From Arthrobacter sp. SDTb3-6 (GTDB taxonomy: Bacteria > Actinomycetota > Actinomycetes > Actinomycetales > Micrococcaceae), in assembly GCF_013376095.1 (NCBI RefSeq), contig NZ_JAAMFN010000024.1, positions 1 through 63,539 on the forward strand: a stretch of DNA of 63,539 nt. The letters are read 5' to 3'. The position numbers and the translations under genes were made by a program. This document shows positions 13,865-20,614 of the stretch, piece after piece. The notes beneath the pieces are model-generated. The model searched no databases and was not told the DNA's origin. It saw only the letters and a program-made list of their open reading frames with translations. The stretch's first letter is position 1. Each line of letters starts with the position of its first letter.

Positions 13865-14611
13865 ATGATGCCTTGTATGGGCGAATCGACTGCACCGCAT
13901 CCGGACAACGCTCCCCTCCCCGCAGGGGGGGCCGGCCGCTCCGCCGGCAGGAAAAAGGTGCCGGCGTGGCTGACGCGCACCATCGTTGGCGTGGTGGCAG
14001 CCGTGGTGCTGCTGGTCGCGTATTACATTGCCTCGGTCACGGTGCCGCTGGCGTGGGCCACCTCCATTCGCGACCAGACGGGCGGCAAGCTGGGCAACGC
14101 CATCCCGCTGGGGATGTTCTATGGCTTCGTGTTTGCCTTTGTGCCGGTGCTGGTGGCGTGGCAGGCGCACCACAGGAAGCTGAACAAGTGGGTCCGCGTA
14201 GGGCTCCTCGTGGCGGGGCTGGTGCTGACCCTGCCCAACCTGCTCACCTTGTCCGTGGTGTACGGCAACACCGCCTCGGCTGCCGACGCCCGTGCCATCT
14301 GGACCACCGGCGGCGCCAACTGGTTTGGCACCTGGAGCCAGATCTTCATGGTGGCCGGCGTGGTGTGCGCCGTGGCCGTGATCGTGCTGGGCCGCGCCTG
14401 GATCCGCCGCGGCCGCCGGATCCGCCAGATCAAGGCTGCGGAAAAGCTGGTCCGCAAAAACGAACAAGCCAAGGCACGCGCGGACCTCGCCGCCCAACGC
14501 GCCGCGGACAAGGCGGCCAGGACCGCAGCGCGTGCCCACGCCCGCAACCCGCGGCAGGGCCCCCCATCCACGCCCTCCGAGCCCGACGCTCCGGGCGCCC
14601 CGGAGGCCTGA
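13865..14611 (+). CDS. Integral membrane protein, four predicted helices
   Basis: About 248 aa of unknown family. After a Pro/Gly-rich N-terminus (about 35 aa) come hydrophobic segments near TIVGVVAAVVLLVAYYIA, FYGFVFAFVPVLVAW, VGLLVAGLVLTLPNLLTL and IFMVAGVVCAVAVIVLG. A highly charged Lys/Arg/Ala cytoplasmic tail follows, ending in a Pro-rich stretch. ATG 13865 has AGGG 5 bases upstream; ATG 13868 and 13877 are possible. It is immediately followed, with no gap, by the universal-stress gene, so it probably leads a four-gene operon ending in two crcB genes. Function is not recognised. Confidence 0.75.
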   Translation: MMPCMGESTAPHPDNAPLPAGGAGRSAGRKKVPAWLTRTIVGVVAAVVLLVAYYIASVTVPLAWATSIRDQTGGKLGNAIPLGMFYGFVFAFVPVLVAWQAHHRKLNKWVRVGLLVAGLVLTLPNLLTLSVVYGNTASAADARAIWTTGGANWFGTWSQIFMVAGVVCAVAVIVLGRAWIRRGRRIRQIKAAEKLVRKNEQAKARADLAAQRAADKAARTAARAHARNPRQGPPSTPSEPDAPGAPEA

Positions 14612-15124
14612 ATGGTGGCACAGCAGCCCCGGGCGGCCCTGGTGCTGGCAGGCGTGTTCCCGGGCCAGTCCCCCGACGTGGTGGGCGAAGCAGCCAGGCT
14701 GGCAGCGGCTTTGGGCGCCGAATTGGTCTGCGCCTATGTCAACCCGGGCCGCTATGTGGTCTCCGAGGCGGCGGACGGCTCCGTGGCCACCGCGTCCGTG
14801 GACCCCGACTATGACGACGAGTCCGACGCCGAGTTCCCGGCCGGCCTCGCCGCCGGCCTGGACCGGCAGCTGGCGCCGCTGGGACTGCCCTGGCGGCCGC
14901 TGCTGCTGGCCGGGGACGTTGCGGATGCGCTGGCGCACTGTGCCGACACCCTGGCGGCGGCGTTGCTCGTGGTGGGCACGCACGGCGACGCGCACACCAC
15001 GATGCACGACCTCTTCAAGCATTCGGTGGCCACCCGCCTGGCCCGCCGGCAGCACCGCCCCGTCCTGGTGGTCCCCACCCACCACGGCGCGCCCGACGGC
15101 GGCGCACCGGGAACTGCCCGCTGA
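14612..15124 (+). CDS. Universal stress protein family protein
   Basis: 170 aa, one UspA-like alpha/beta domain. It has a hydrophobic first strand (AALVLAGVFP), helix AARLAAALGAELVCAYV, then LLVVGTHG near the C-terminus followed by SVATRLARRQHRPVLVVP, the typical end of the fold. The classical ATP-binding G-2x-G-9x-G-S/T pattern is incomplete, so nucleotide binding is doubtful. It sits directly between the membrane protein and crcB, and its TGA overlaps the next ATG by one base. Its link to fluoride export is positional only. Confidence 0.8.
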   Translation: MVAQQPRAALVLAGVFPGQSPDVVGEAARLAAALGAELVCAYVNPGRYVVSEAADGSVATASVDPDYDDESDAEFPAGLAAGLDRQLAPLGLPWRPLLLAGDVADALAHCADTLAAALLVVGTHGDAHTTMHDLFKHSVATRLARRQHRPVLVVPTHHGAPDGGAPGTAR

Positions 15125-15609
15125 TGCCGGCCGCTGCAACCCGGCCGTTTCTGCGTGCGCAGTCCCTGGCCCTGGTGGCGCTGGGCGGGGCCCTTGGCAC
15201 GGCGGCGCGTGAGGGACTGGTCCTCGCCCTGCCCGGTGGCGGCCCCCTGCCGTGGCCGATCATCGCCGCGAACCTCGCCGGGGCCTTCCTGCTGGGCTTC
15301 CTTTATGAGGAATTGACGCGGCCGCGCTGGGCGGGCCGCCGCGCAGCCAGGCTGCGGCTGCTGCTCGGGACCGGCTTTTGCGGCGGCTTCACCACGTACA
15401 GCACGCTGGCTGTGGGCACCGTGGCGCTGGCTGGAGCGGCGGCTCCCGGGGCCGGGTGGGCCGCGGGCTACGCGCTCGGCACAGTCGTTTTCGGCGCGTT
15501 CGCCACCTGGACCGGAATCCTGGCCGGCTCACGTCGTCCGCGGCCGGCTGCACCAGAAGTGGCGCCTGCCGGTTCCGCCAGCGGCCATGACAACGGAGGC
15601 AGCCGGTGA
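15124..15609 (+). CDS. crcB: Fluoride ion transporter CrcB/FluC, subunit 1
   Basis: 161 aa, four membrane helices. Family signatures are GGALGTAARE near the N-terminus, the IIAANLAGAFLLGF helix and GFCGGFTTYSTL, whose Phe and Thr/Ser line the fluoride path in known FluC channels. It has an extra Pro/Ala-rich C-terminal tail of about 25 aa. Fluc proteins work as antiparallel dimers; here, as in many Gram-positive bacteria, two paralogs are adjacent and likely form the heterodimer. No fluoride riboswitch is recognisable upstream. Confidence 0.95.
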   Translation: MPAAATRPFLRAQSLALVALGGALGTAAREGLVLALPGGGPLPWPIIAANLAGAFLLGFLYEELTRPRWAGRRAARLRLLLGTGFCGGFTTYSTLAVGTVALAGAAAPGAGWAAGYALGTVVFGAFATWTGILAGSRRPRPAAPEVAPAGSASGHDNGGSR

Positions 15610-15989
15610 GCCCGCTGGTATTTGTGGCGCTGGCCGTGGCCGGCGGCGTGGGGGCGGTGGTCCGATTTGTGGTCGACGGCCTGATCCGCAGCCGCTTCAA
15701 GACGATTTTTCCCTGGGCAACGTTCGCCATCAATGTCACCGGCTCGCTGGCACTGGGCGTCCTGACGGCTCTTGCAGCCGGCTCCGTGCTCCCCGCCGGC
15801 GCCAGCCTCATCGCCGGCACGGGCTTTTTGGGTGGCTACACCACCTTCAGCACGGCCAGCTATGAAACCGTGCGGCTGATGGCCGAACGCCGCCATGTGG
15901 CATCACTGGCCAACGCCCTGGGCACGCTGCTGGTGTGTGTTGGCGCCGCCGCCGCCGGCTACTGGGCCGGTGCCGCCTGGGCCGGCTGA
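15606..15989 (+). CDS. crcB: Fluoride ion transporter CrcB/FluC, subunit 2
   Basis: 127 aa, four helices, with GGVGAVVRFVVDG, WATFAINVTGSLALG and GFLGGYTTFSTASYE motifs. The GTG start overlaps the first crcB stop by 4 bp (GTGA), so the two chains are made in coupled fashion and probably pair in the cytoplasmic membrane. It is last in the operon; 214 bp of sequence with no recognised feature follow. Confidence 0.95.
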   Translation: MSPLVFVALAVAGGVGAVVRFVVDGLIRSRFKTIFPWATFAINVTGSLALGVLTALAAGSVLPAGASLIAGTGFLGGYTTFSTASYETVRLMAERRHVASLANALGTLLVCVGAAAAGYWAGAAWAG

Positions 15990-16203
15990 GCTGTTGGGGA
16001 AGTTGGAACAAGGCGGCCCGCACAGAGACGGCGAATCGCTGCACGGGCCTGGCCGCAGCTGACTTTGAGATAAGCGCATTGGCTACCAAGAACACTACCT
16101 GCCCGGCGGCCGAAAGCCAGCATCGCCGAAGCTGCCAAGCCGCCGCACGTGGCGGATAATCGAGGGAAAGGCCGGCAGCGGCCATGGAGGCGGGGAGGAA
16201 GCC

Positions 16204-16812
16204 ATGCAGGCCGCACCGCGCATCACGGTGGAAGTGCCGGTCCTCGCCGTGGGCGCCGGCCCTGCCGACTACGAGGGCCTGGGCGTCCTGGTCGACGGTC
16301 TCCGGCGCCCACGCGGACTCCACATGACACTGCTGCACCTGGGGATCCTGGATGATTTCTCCCGGGAGGTTTCCCAGTGGACCCGGGGCATTTCCAGTCC
16401 CGGGGACGTCCAGGCGGCAACGGTCCGCTGGCTTGGGGCGCTGCCGGTCCTGGCCCCCTTTTCCGGACGCTCGGCAGCCCTGACAGTCCTCGGCGGAGGC
16501 AGCGTGTGCGGCCTTGAAGTCGGGGTGCCCCGGGAGGTCCGGGATTTCCAGGTGGAGCTGGTGCAGGCCCTGCACCGGCTGCTGGACGGGCTGCTCGTGG
16601 ACAACGTCGACGATTTCATCCTCAGCTCACGGGCACTGGGCTACCGCCACCCCCATTGGACGCCCCACGTATCCGTGGGCAGGCCGAAAACCAGGGACCG
16701 CCGGCCGCTGGAGATCGAGCCGCTTGCGCTCGATTTTGGCGCCTCCCGGATCCGGAACCGCCAGTTTCTCCCGGAACCCGGGCCGGCCGGCACCTCCCCT
16801 GCCGCAAGCTGA
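16204..16812 (+). CDS. 2H phosphoesterase superfamily protein (2'-5' RNA ligase-like)
   Basis: 202 aa with the two H-x-T/S motifs that define the 2H fold: HMT in GLHMTLLHLG near residue 40 and HVS in WTPHVSVGR near residue 155. Such proteins hydrolyse cyclic or 2'-5' phosphodiester bonds in RNA or small nucleotides. The exact substrate cannot be read from sequence. GGAGG precedes ATG 16204. It is convergent with, and 3 bp from, the FAD monooxygenase gene. Confidence 0.8.
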   Translation: MQAAPRITVEVPVLAVGAGPADYEGLGVLVDGLRRPRGLHMTLLHLGILDDFSREVSQWTRGISSPGDVQAATVRWLGALPVLAPFSGRSAALTVLGGGSVCGLEVGVPREVRDFQVELVQALHRLLDGLLVDNVDDFILSSRALGYRHPHWTPHVSVGRPKTRDRRPLEIEPLALDFGASRIRNRQFLPEPGPAGTSPAAS

Positions 16813-16815
16813 CCC

Positions 16816-17871
16816 TCACGGCTGGCGGCGGAACAGGCCCTGGCCCCGGCGAAGCACGCTGCCGGCAGCCCCGAGGACCGCATTCCGGGCCACAAATCCG
16901 CGGCGCATCATGGCCAGGCGGCCCATCCGGCGGGACATCGCGGCCATTCGCTGCGTCTTGCCCCGGCGCTGCCGGTCATAGGCCGCCAGCCCCTCCGCCA
17001 CGGTGGCTGCGTTCCCCAAACACTTCGCCAGCACGGCACCGTCCACGATCGCCTCGCAGGCGCCCCTGCCCAGGAACGGTGCCATGGCGTGCGCGGCATC
17101 CCCCACCAGGGCCGTATTTCCGCCCACAAAGGACGGCAGGGGCGGGACTTCAAACAGTTCGTGGTGCAGGATGGCTCCTTCCTCCAACCGGTCCAGCACC
17201 TCGGTGACACCTGACCGCCACGAGCCAAAGACGTCCTGCAGGTGCTGGCGGTGCGGCGGCTTGAACGTGCCTCCGGCGTCAAGGCACGCATACCAGTTGC
17301 TGGCGTCCGGCCCGGCGGGCGTAATGCCGAACATGGCCCCTGGCGCCCAGGTTTCCCCGTAGCTGGAAACCGTTCCAGGCACGGTGCCGCGCCAGGCCAC
17401 GGCCCCCAGGGTGCGTGCAGCATAGCGTTCCCCAAAGACGGTCCGCCGGGTGCCGCTGAAGGTGCCGTCGGCCCCCACCACCAGGTCGACGCCGGCCAGG
17501 CCCCGCTGGTCCGTGACCCCGTCGCTGAAGGTGATGCCGACGCCGTCGGCCAGGATCGCCAGCAGCGCCGACCGGGAGACCAGGTACAACCCGCCGCTCC
17601 CGCCCAACTCGACCAGCGCGCGGCCGGCCGGCGTGCGCAGGCCGGCGCTCCCGGCGTCGGACACCCGGACGGCAGCCTCGCGCACGCGCCGGCCCACCCC
17701 GATTTCGTCGAGCGCCTCGAGGGCTTCGGGCCACATGCCCAGCGACGTCCCCGTTGCCGGCAGGGCCGGGGAGCGCTCACGCACCGCAACGGCCCAGCCG
17801 TGCTGCGCCAGGGCCCTAGCCGCGGCCAGTCCGCCGATTCCCCCACCGATGACCACAGCGTTTCCCTTCAT
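16816..17871 (-). CDS. FAD-dependent monooxygenase (UbiH/PHBH-like)
   Basis: 351 aa flavoprotein of the p-hydroxybenzoate hydroxylase class. The N-terminal dinucleotide-binding motif is VVIGGGIGGLAAARALAQHG, there is a mid-chain DLVVGADGTFSGTR (DG motif), and the FAD phosphate motif is ALVGDAAHAMAPFLGRGACEAI. The substrate is unknown. The C-terminal 60 aa are unusually Arg- and Met-rich. The start at ATG 17871 is set by the family N-terminus; the Shine-Dalgarno is weak, so GTG 17877 is possible. It is divergent from the SRPBCC gene. Confidence 0.9.
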   Translation of the reverse strand: MKGNAVVIGGGIGGLAAARALAQHGWAVAVRERSPALPATGTSLGMWPEALEALDEIGVGRRVREAAVRVSDAGSAGLRTPAGRALVELGGSGGLYLVSRSALLAILADGVGITFSDGVTDQRGLAGVDLVVGADGTFSGTRRTVFGERYAARTLGAVAWRGTVPGTVSSYGETWAPGAMFGITPAGPDASNWYACLDAGGTFKPPHRQHLQDVFGSWRSGVTEVLDRLEEGAILHHELFEVPPLPSFVGGNTALVGDAAHAMAPFLGRGACEAIVDGAVLAKCLGNAATVAEGLAAYDRQRRGKTQRMAAMSRRMGRLAMMRRGFVARNAVLGAAGSVLRRGQGLFRRQP

Positions 17872-17951
17872 GGTCACGAGCCTACGCCCGGCGGGCCCCA
17901 GGTTCGACCCACGGGCGGCAGTGCCCGCGGCCATAACTTGCAATAAAACCA

Positions 17952-17980
17952 TTGCACTTCAATCAAACACGTGCAACACT
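17952..17980 (+). promoter_or_regulatory. Promoter with overlapping inverted repeat, SRPBCC-ArsR operon
   Basis: TTGCAC (17952-17957) and AACACT (17975-17980) are spaced by 17 bp and read as -35 and -10 elements. The inverted repeat TTGCAC-N13-GTGCAA (17952-17976) overlays the promoter and could be the site of the ArsR-type repressor encoded second in the operon. Confidence 0.5.
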
Positions 17981-18012
17981 TTATTTGCAGGTCAACAAGC
18001 GAGGGGAATGTC

Positions 18013-18444
18013 ATGGAAACCAGCACGGACCGGATAGAACGCGAGATCAGCATTGCCGCCAGCGCGGAGAAGGTTTGGGAGCTCATCCGGCGCCCCGGCT
18101 GGTGGATCAACGACGGCGAGGTGGTGGACCACGCCTTCGACCCGGACAGCGATGTCAATGTCATCATCCATCCGGTGCACGGCACCTTCCGCATCCGGAC
18201 CGTCGCCCTCGAGGCACCGCGGTACGCGGCGTTCCGGTGGCTGGGCGACGATGACGCCGCACCCACCACGCTGGTGGAGTTCTGGATCGATGGGGACGAC
18301 TCCGGCGTGACACTGCGGGTGGCGGAGAGCGGCTTCGACTCCTTGGGCGTCAGCGAAGAAGAGCGGCGCAGGAAGTTTGAAGGAAACGCCGAGGGCTGGC
18401 AGATCGAGCTGGACGCGGCCCTGAAGTGGGCGCAAAGGGCATGA
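18013..18444 (+). CDS. SRPBCC (AHSA1-like) domain protein
   Basis: 143 aa, START/Bet v1-like helix-grip fold as in the AHSA1 group: it begins REISIAASAEKVWELI, then a WW pair near residue 30, and ends EGWQIELDAALKWA. Such proteins bind small hydrophobic ligands; the partner is unknown. ATG 18013 has GAGGGG 6 bases upstream. Its stop overlaps the ATG of the downstream ArsR-type regulator (ATGA), a common pairing of AHSA1 proteins with an ArsR regulator. Confidence 0.88.
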   Translation: METSTDRIEREISIAASAEKVWELIRRPGWWINDGEVVDHAFDPDSDVNVIIHPVHGTFRIRTVALEAPRYAAFRWLGDDDAAPTTLVEFWIDGDDSGVTLRVAESGFDSLGVSEEERRRKFEGNAEGWQIELDAALKWAQRA

Positions 18445-18764
18445 CCACAACGTCGACGGCGCCCGTGTTCGCGGCACTGGGCGATCCCCACCGCCAGCAA
18501 CTGCTCACGCTGCTGGCGCGCGGGGGTGCCGCATCGGCGTCGTCGCTGGCACCGTCATTGCCGGTGTCGAGGCAGGCGGTGGACCGCCATCTGCGCATAC
18601 TGTCCAGCGCGGGCCTGGTGGAGCCGCGGCGCTCGGGGCGCGAGGTGCTGTACTCCGTCCGCCGGGCGGAGCTGGACCGTTCAGCGGCGTGGCTCCGGGA
18701 CCTTGCCGACGGCTGGGACCGGCGGCTTTCCGCCATCAAGGCTGCTGCCGAGGCGCCCGAATAG
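18441..18764 (+). CDS. ArsR-family winged-helix regulator
   Basis: 107 aa, typical length. The fold is seen in FAALGDPHRQQLLTLLARGGAASASSLA, recognition region PVSRQAVDRHLRILSSAGLVEPRRSGREVLY. No cysteine metal-binding pair is visible, so it is probably not a metal sensor. It is coupled to the SRPBCC gene and likely autoregulates the pair through the inverted repeat at 17952-17976 (inference). Confidence 0.92.
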   Translation: MTTTSTAPVFAALGDPHRQQLLTLLARGGAASASSLAPSLPVSRQAVDRHLRILSSAGLVEPRRSGREVLYSVRRAELDRSAAWLRDLADGWDRRLSAIKAAAEAPE

Positions 18765-18784
18765 GGCTGCCGCCGCAGGCAGGG

Positions 18785-19402
18785 TCAGTCCGCCGGCGCA
18801 ACGCTGAGCGACGGGACCACTCCGGCAACAACCTCCGCGGCAAACCCGTCCAGGCTCGCCGTGGAGGGTGCGGCCTCCCCGTCCCCGGCGTGAAAGCGCC
18901 ACAGGAATGCCCGGTGCATGGCGGCCCCCGTCAACGCCATCGCGGCACCCTCAAGCGGCGCGCCGCGGCGGATGCGCCCTGCCGCCTGTTCGCCGGCCAG
19001 ATACCCGCGTACCGCCGAGCTGATGATTTCCGGCCCCGTCCCGTGCGCCTGCACGGCGTCACGGTGCCGGGCCAGCAGCAGGCTGTCGGAAAAGATGGAC
19101 ATGCCGATCGGCAGGACCGTCAGGTAGAAGCCCGTCACCTCGGCCACCACCAGCCGCAGGTTGCCCTCCAGCGTCCCGCGGCCAATGAGGTCCGCGCCTC
19201 CCCGTCCCAGCACGCCGACCGGGGGCAGGCGTTCTGCCAGCACGGCCAAAAAGAGCCCGATCTTGTCCTCAAAGTGCCGGTACAGCAGGGGTTCGGAACA
19301 ACCGCTGGCCCGGGCAATCTCCTTGGTGGTGGTGCGCGCCAGCCCCTTCGACCGCATGACCCGCAGGGCCCCGTCCAAAATTGCTTCCCGCGTTGGTTTC
19401 AC
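18785..19402 (-). CDS. TetR-family repressor
   Basis: 205 aa. N-terminal helix-turn-helix ILDGALRVMRSKGLARTTTKEIARASGCSEPLLYRHFEDKIGLF, then a ligand domain of unknown specificity. The GTG start at 19402 has AGGGG 7 bases upstream. It is divergent from an NAD(P)-binding protein, with a palindrome in the 93-bp gap that it probably binds, repressing both genes. Confidence 0.93.
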   Translation of the reverse strand: MKPTREAILDGALRVMRSKGLARTTTKEIARASGCSEPLLYRHFEDKIGLFLAVLAERLPPVGVLGRGGADLIGRGTLEGNLRLVVAEVTGFYLTVLPIGMSIFSDSLLLARHRDAVQAHGTGPEIISSAVRGYLAGEQAAGRIRRGAPLEGAAMALTGAAMHRAFLWRFHAGDGEAAPSTASLDGFAAEVVAGVVPSLSVAPAD

Positions 19403-19418
19403 GTCCAGCCCCTTCCCT

Positions 19419-19434
19419 GTTAGTAAATACTAAC
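19419..19434. promoter_or_regulatory. TetR operator palindrome
   Basis: GTTAGTAAATACTAAC is a near-perfect palindrome (7-bp arms around AT) between the divergent tetR and NAD(P)-binding genes, close to the tetR start. A half-site ACTAAC follows at about 19450-19455. Confidence 0.75.
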
Positions 19435-19495
19435 CTAAGATTGGTGGACACTAACCGCGGTGCCCGCAGCAGGGCGGACGCAAGGAGGAAGTGCC

Positions 19496-20296
19496 ATGTC
19501 ATTGCCAATTTTGTCATTGCCAATTTTGGTCACCGGCGGCACGGGGCGGCTCGGCACGCAGGTGGTCGCCCGGCTGCTGGGAGCCGGCCCCACCGTCCGC
19601 GTGCTGACGCACCGGCGGGCCGCAAACGACGGCGTCGGGCAGGTGCAGGGCGACCTCACCACCGGTGCCGGGATCGACGCCGCGGTGTCCGGGGTGGGGA
19701 CGGTGGTCCACTGCGCCGGAAGCGCCAAGGGCGACGAGGCCATGACGCGCACGCTCGTTGCCGCGGCACACCGGGCCGGCGTCGGACACCTGGTCTACAT
19801 TTCCGTCGTGGGCGCGGATCGCGTCCCCGTGATCGGCCGGCTCGACCGCATGGCTTTTGGCTACTTCGCGGCCAAGCGTGCCGCCGAGCGGGTCCTGGAA
19901 AGTTCCGGCATCCCGTATTCGATCCTGCGTGCCACCCAGTTCCAGGAGTCGATGCTGGCCGTGGCCCGGCAGCTGGCCAAGTCACCCCTGGTCCCGGCCC
20001 CCACGGGCTCACGGTTCCAGCCGATCGCCGTCGATGAGGTGGCGGCGCGGCTGGTGGAGCTCGCCCTCGGCGAACCGGCCGGGCTGGTGGAGGAAATGGG
20101 CGGGCCCACGGCCTACCTCAGCAGCGAGCTGGTCCGCAGCTACCTCGCCGCCACCCACCGGCGCCGGCTCTTCATCCCGCTGCGCATGCCCGGCGGGGCG
20201 GCCGCTGCCATCCGGGCAGGGGCAAACCTCACCCCGGCCCACGCCGTCGGCGTGCAGACCTGGGAAGGGCTGCTGGCCTCCGCCGCGGGAAGCTGA
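19496..20296 (+). CDS. NAD(P)-binding NmrA/SDR-like protein
   Basis: 266 aa atypical short-chain dehydrogenase. The Rossmann motif VTGGTGRLGTQVVARLL starts near residue 12 and VYISVVGAD follows mid-chain. The YxxxK motif is FGYFAAKRAAERVLE. Similar proteins act as NADP sensors or reduce small quinones or enones; the substrate is unknown. AAGGAGG precedes ATG 19496. The first residues read SLPILSLPIL, a direct 15-bp duplication. The divergent TetR gene probably controls it. Confidence 0.88.
   Translation: MSLPILSLPILVTGGTGRLGTQVVARLLGAGPTVRVLTHRRAANDGVGQVQGDLTTGAGIDAAVSGVGTVVHCAGSAKGDEAMTRTLVAAAHRAGVGHLVYISVVGADRVPVIGRLDRMAFGYFAAKRAAERVLESSGIPYSILRATQFQESMLAVARQLAKSPLVPAPTGSRFQPIAVDEVAARLVELALGEPAGLVEEMGGPTAYLSSELVRSYLAATHRRRLFIPLRMPGGAAAAIRAGANLTPAHAVGVQTWEGLLASAAGS
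19499..19528 (+). repeat. 15-bp tandem duplication at the start of the NmrA-like gene
   Basis: TCATTGCCAATTTTG occurs twice head to tail directly after the ATG and encodes SLPIL twice. It keeps the frame. It looks like a recent slippage event. Confidence 0.9.
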
Positions 20297-20322
20297 AGCC
20301 GGGCAGCGCCGGGGCCGGGGCG

Positions 20323-20481
20323 CTATTTATTCAGGGCATTGCGCCGGACCCAGCCGATGACGCCCGTGGCCACGAACAGGATGACGGCGATCACGGCCAG
20401 CCAGAGCAGGCCCTTGATGACAAACCCCAGGATCGAGAGGACAACCCAGATGACAAGGAGGGTGATGAGTATTCCAACCAT
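20323..20481 (-). CDS. Small hydrophobic membrane protein, 52 aa
   Basis: A short frame from ATG 20481 to TAG. It begins MVGILITLLVIWVVLSILG, continues with two hydrophobic stretches and ends GWVRRNALNK. It predicts one long or two short membrane helices with a basic C-terminus inside. Base composition fits a coding gene: the third codon position is GC-rich. No clear Shine-Dalgarno is present. Similar tiny hydrophobic proteins are common in Arthrobacter-type genomes, but no function is known to me. Confidence 0.65.
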   Translation of the reverse strand: MVGILITLLVIWVVLSILGFVIKGLLWLAVIAVILFVATGVIGWVRRNALNK

Positions 20482-20556
20482 TGCGCCAAACTACACCCAT
20501 GGGCGGCTTTTTCCCATGACCTCGCGGGCGCGCCGCACGGTGTGATCCAGAAAACA

Positions 20557-20570
20557 TTACCGACCAGTAA
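20557..20570. promoter_or_regulatory. TTAC-N6-GTAA candidate operator before acyl-CoA dehydrogenase
   Basis: TTACCGACCAGTAA resembles the TTACCGACCGGTAA-like sites of TetR-type regulators of fatty-acid genes. It lies 45 bp upstream of the acyl-CoA dehydrogenase start. Only the outer arms are symmetric, so this is tentative. Confidence 0.35.
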
Positions 20571-20614
20571 CAAAAAGCTGTTGCAACGCCACCGCCCCGG
20601 GTACGCTGGCGAAC

